DNA from: Chromera velia
Lineage: Eukaryota > Sar > Chromeraceae
Length of the DNA: 41,386 nt
NCBI GenBank assembly: GCA_018398765.1
Contig: JAHBMJ010005259.1
Span: 8,605 to 49,990 of the forward strand
Direction: 5' to 3'
Below are positions 41,352 to 41,386 of the stretch, in pieces; positions within the stretch are counted from its first letter, which is position 1; each line of letters begins with the position of its first letter. Both the position numbers and the translations under genes were made by a program. Under the pieces are notes generated by a model, which was not told where the DNA came from, did no database searches, and saw nothing but the letters and a program-made list of their open reading frames with translations.

Positions 41352-41386
41352 CTGGTGAGTGGAGGGGTGGGCATGTGTGTCTGTCT

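Noticed and set aside
1-41386. CRISPR array, operon structure or bacterial origin
   Set aside because: No evenly spaced direct repeats with unique spacers, no gene clustering, and clear spliceosomal introns. The DNA is eukaryotic.

Overview
The window looks like nuclear DNA of a eukaryote with intron-containing genes and many repeats. GT-AG introns with pyrimidine-rich acceptors are visible in at least four genes. Long AT-rich or simple-sequence spacers separate the genes, and several decayed transposons are present. The first gene is a BASS-family transporter with a signal-peptide-plus-transit-like leader, as expected for a complex plastid. Together these fit a photosynthetic alveolate such as a chromerid alga. 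The organism assignment is inference only.

Layout by region. 74-1357 (+): BASS-type transporter. 1358-4081: gene-poor spacer. 4082-6762 (-): a large broken transposase-like gene with a zinc-binding core. 7708-9390: a complete-ended hAT transposon with an 8-bp target duplication and a truncated, stop-interrupted transposase. 9995-11632 (-): secreted metallophosphoesterase of the DCR2/PAP29 type. 12575-14461 (+): four-exon glutathione S-transferase, divergent from the phosphoesterase. 15068-15832: hAT-like non-autonomous element with a perfect 8-bp target duplication. About 16273-18053 (+): possible exons of an unrecognised spliced gene. 18676-19611 (-): ORF built largely of a 17-residue repeat. 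20699-21267: two tRNA-derived SINE-like heads.

22368-24590 (-) is an ankyrin-repeat protein, divergent from a dynamin-like GTPase gene (25219-27399, +). That gene has a strong, phase-matched splice path into a MATH domain (27605-28511). This candidate dynamin-MATH fusion is the most interesting coding observation. It also shows two apparent frameshifts and loss of the G2 threonine. 30130-34555 (-) holds remains of APE-type non-LTR retrotransposons. 35830-36687 (-) is a broken ORF of unknown function. 37676-38205 is a Mutator-like MITE with a 10-bp target duplication. 39081-41351 (-) carries two exons of a Gln/Pro-rich protein that continues past the right edge.

The host genes do not form a pathway. 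Two divergent pairs (phosphoesterase/GST and ankyrin/dynamin) each carry TGCATGCA-type motifs in the shared upstream region, which may be regulatory.
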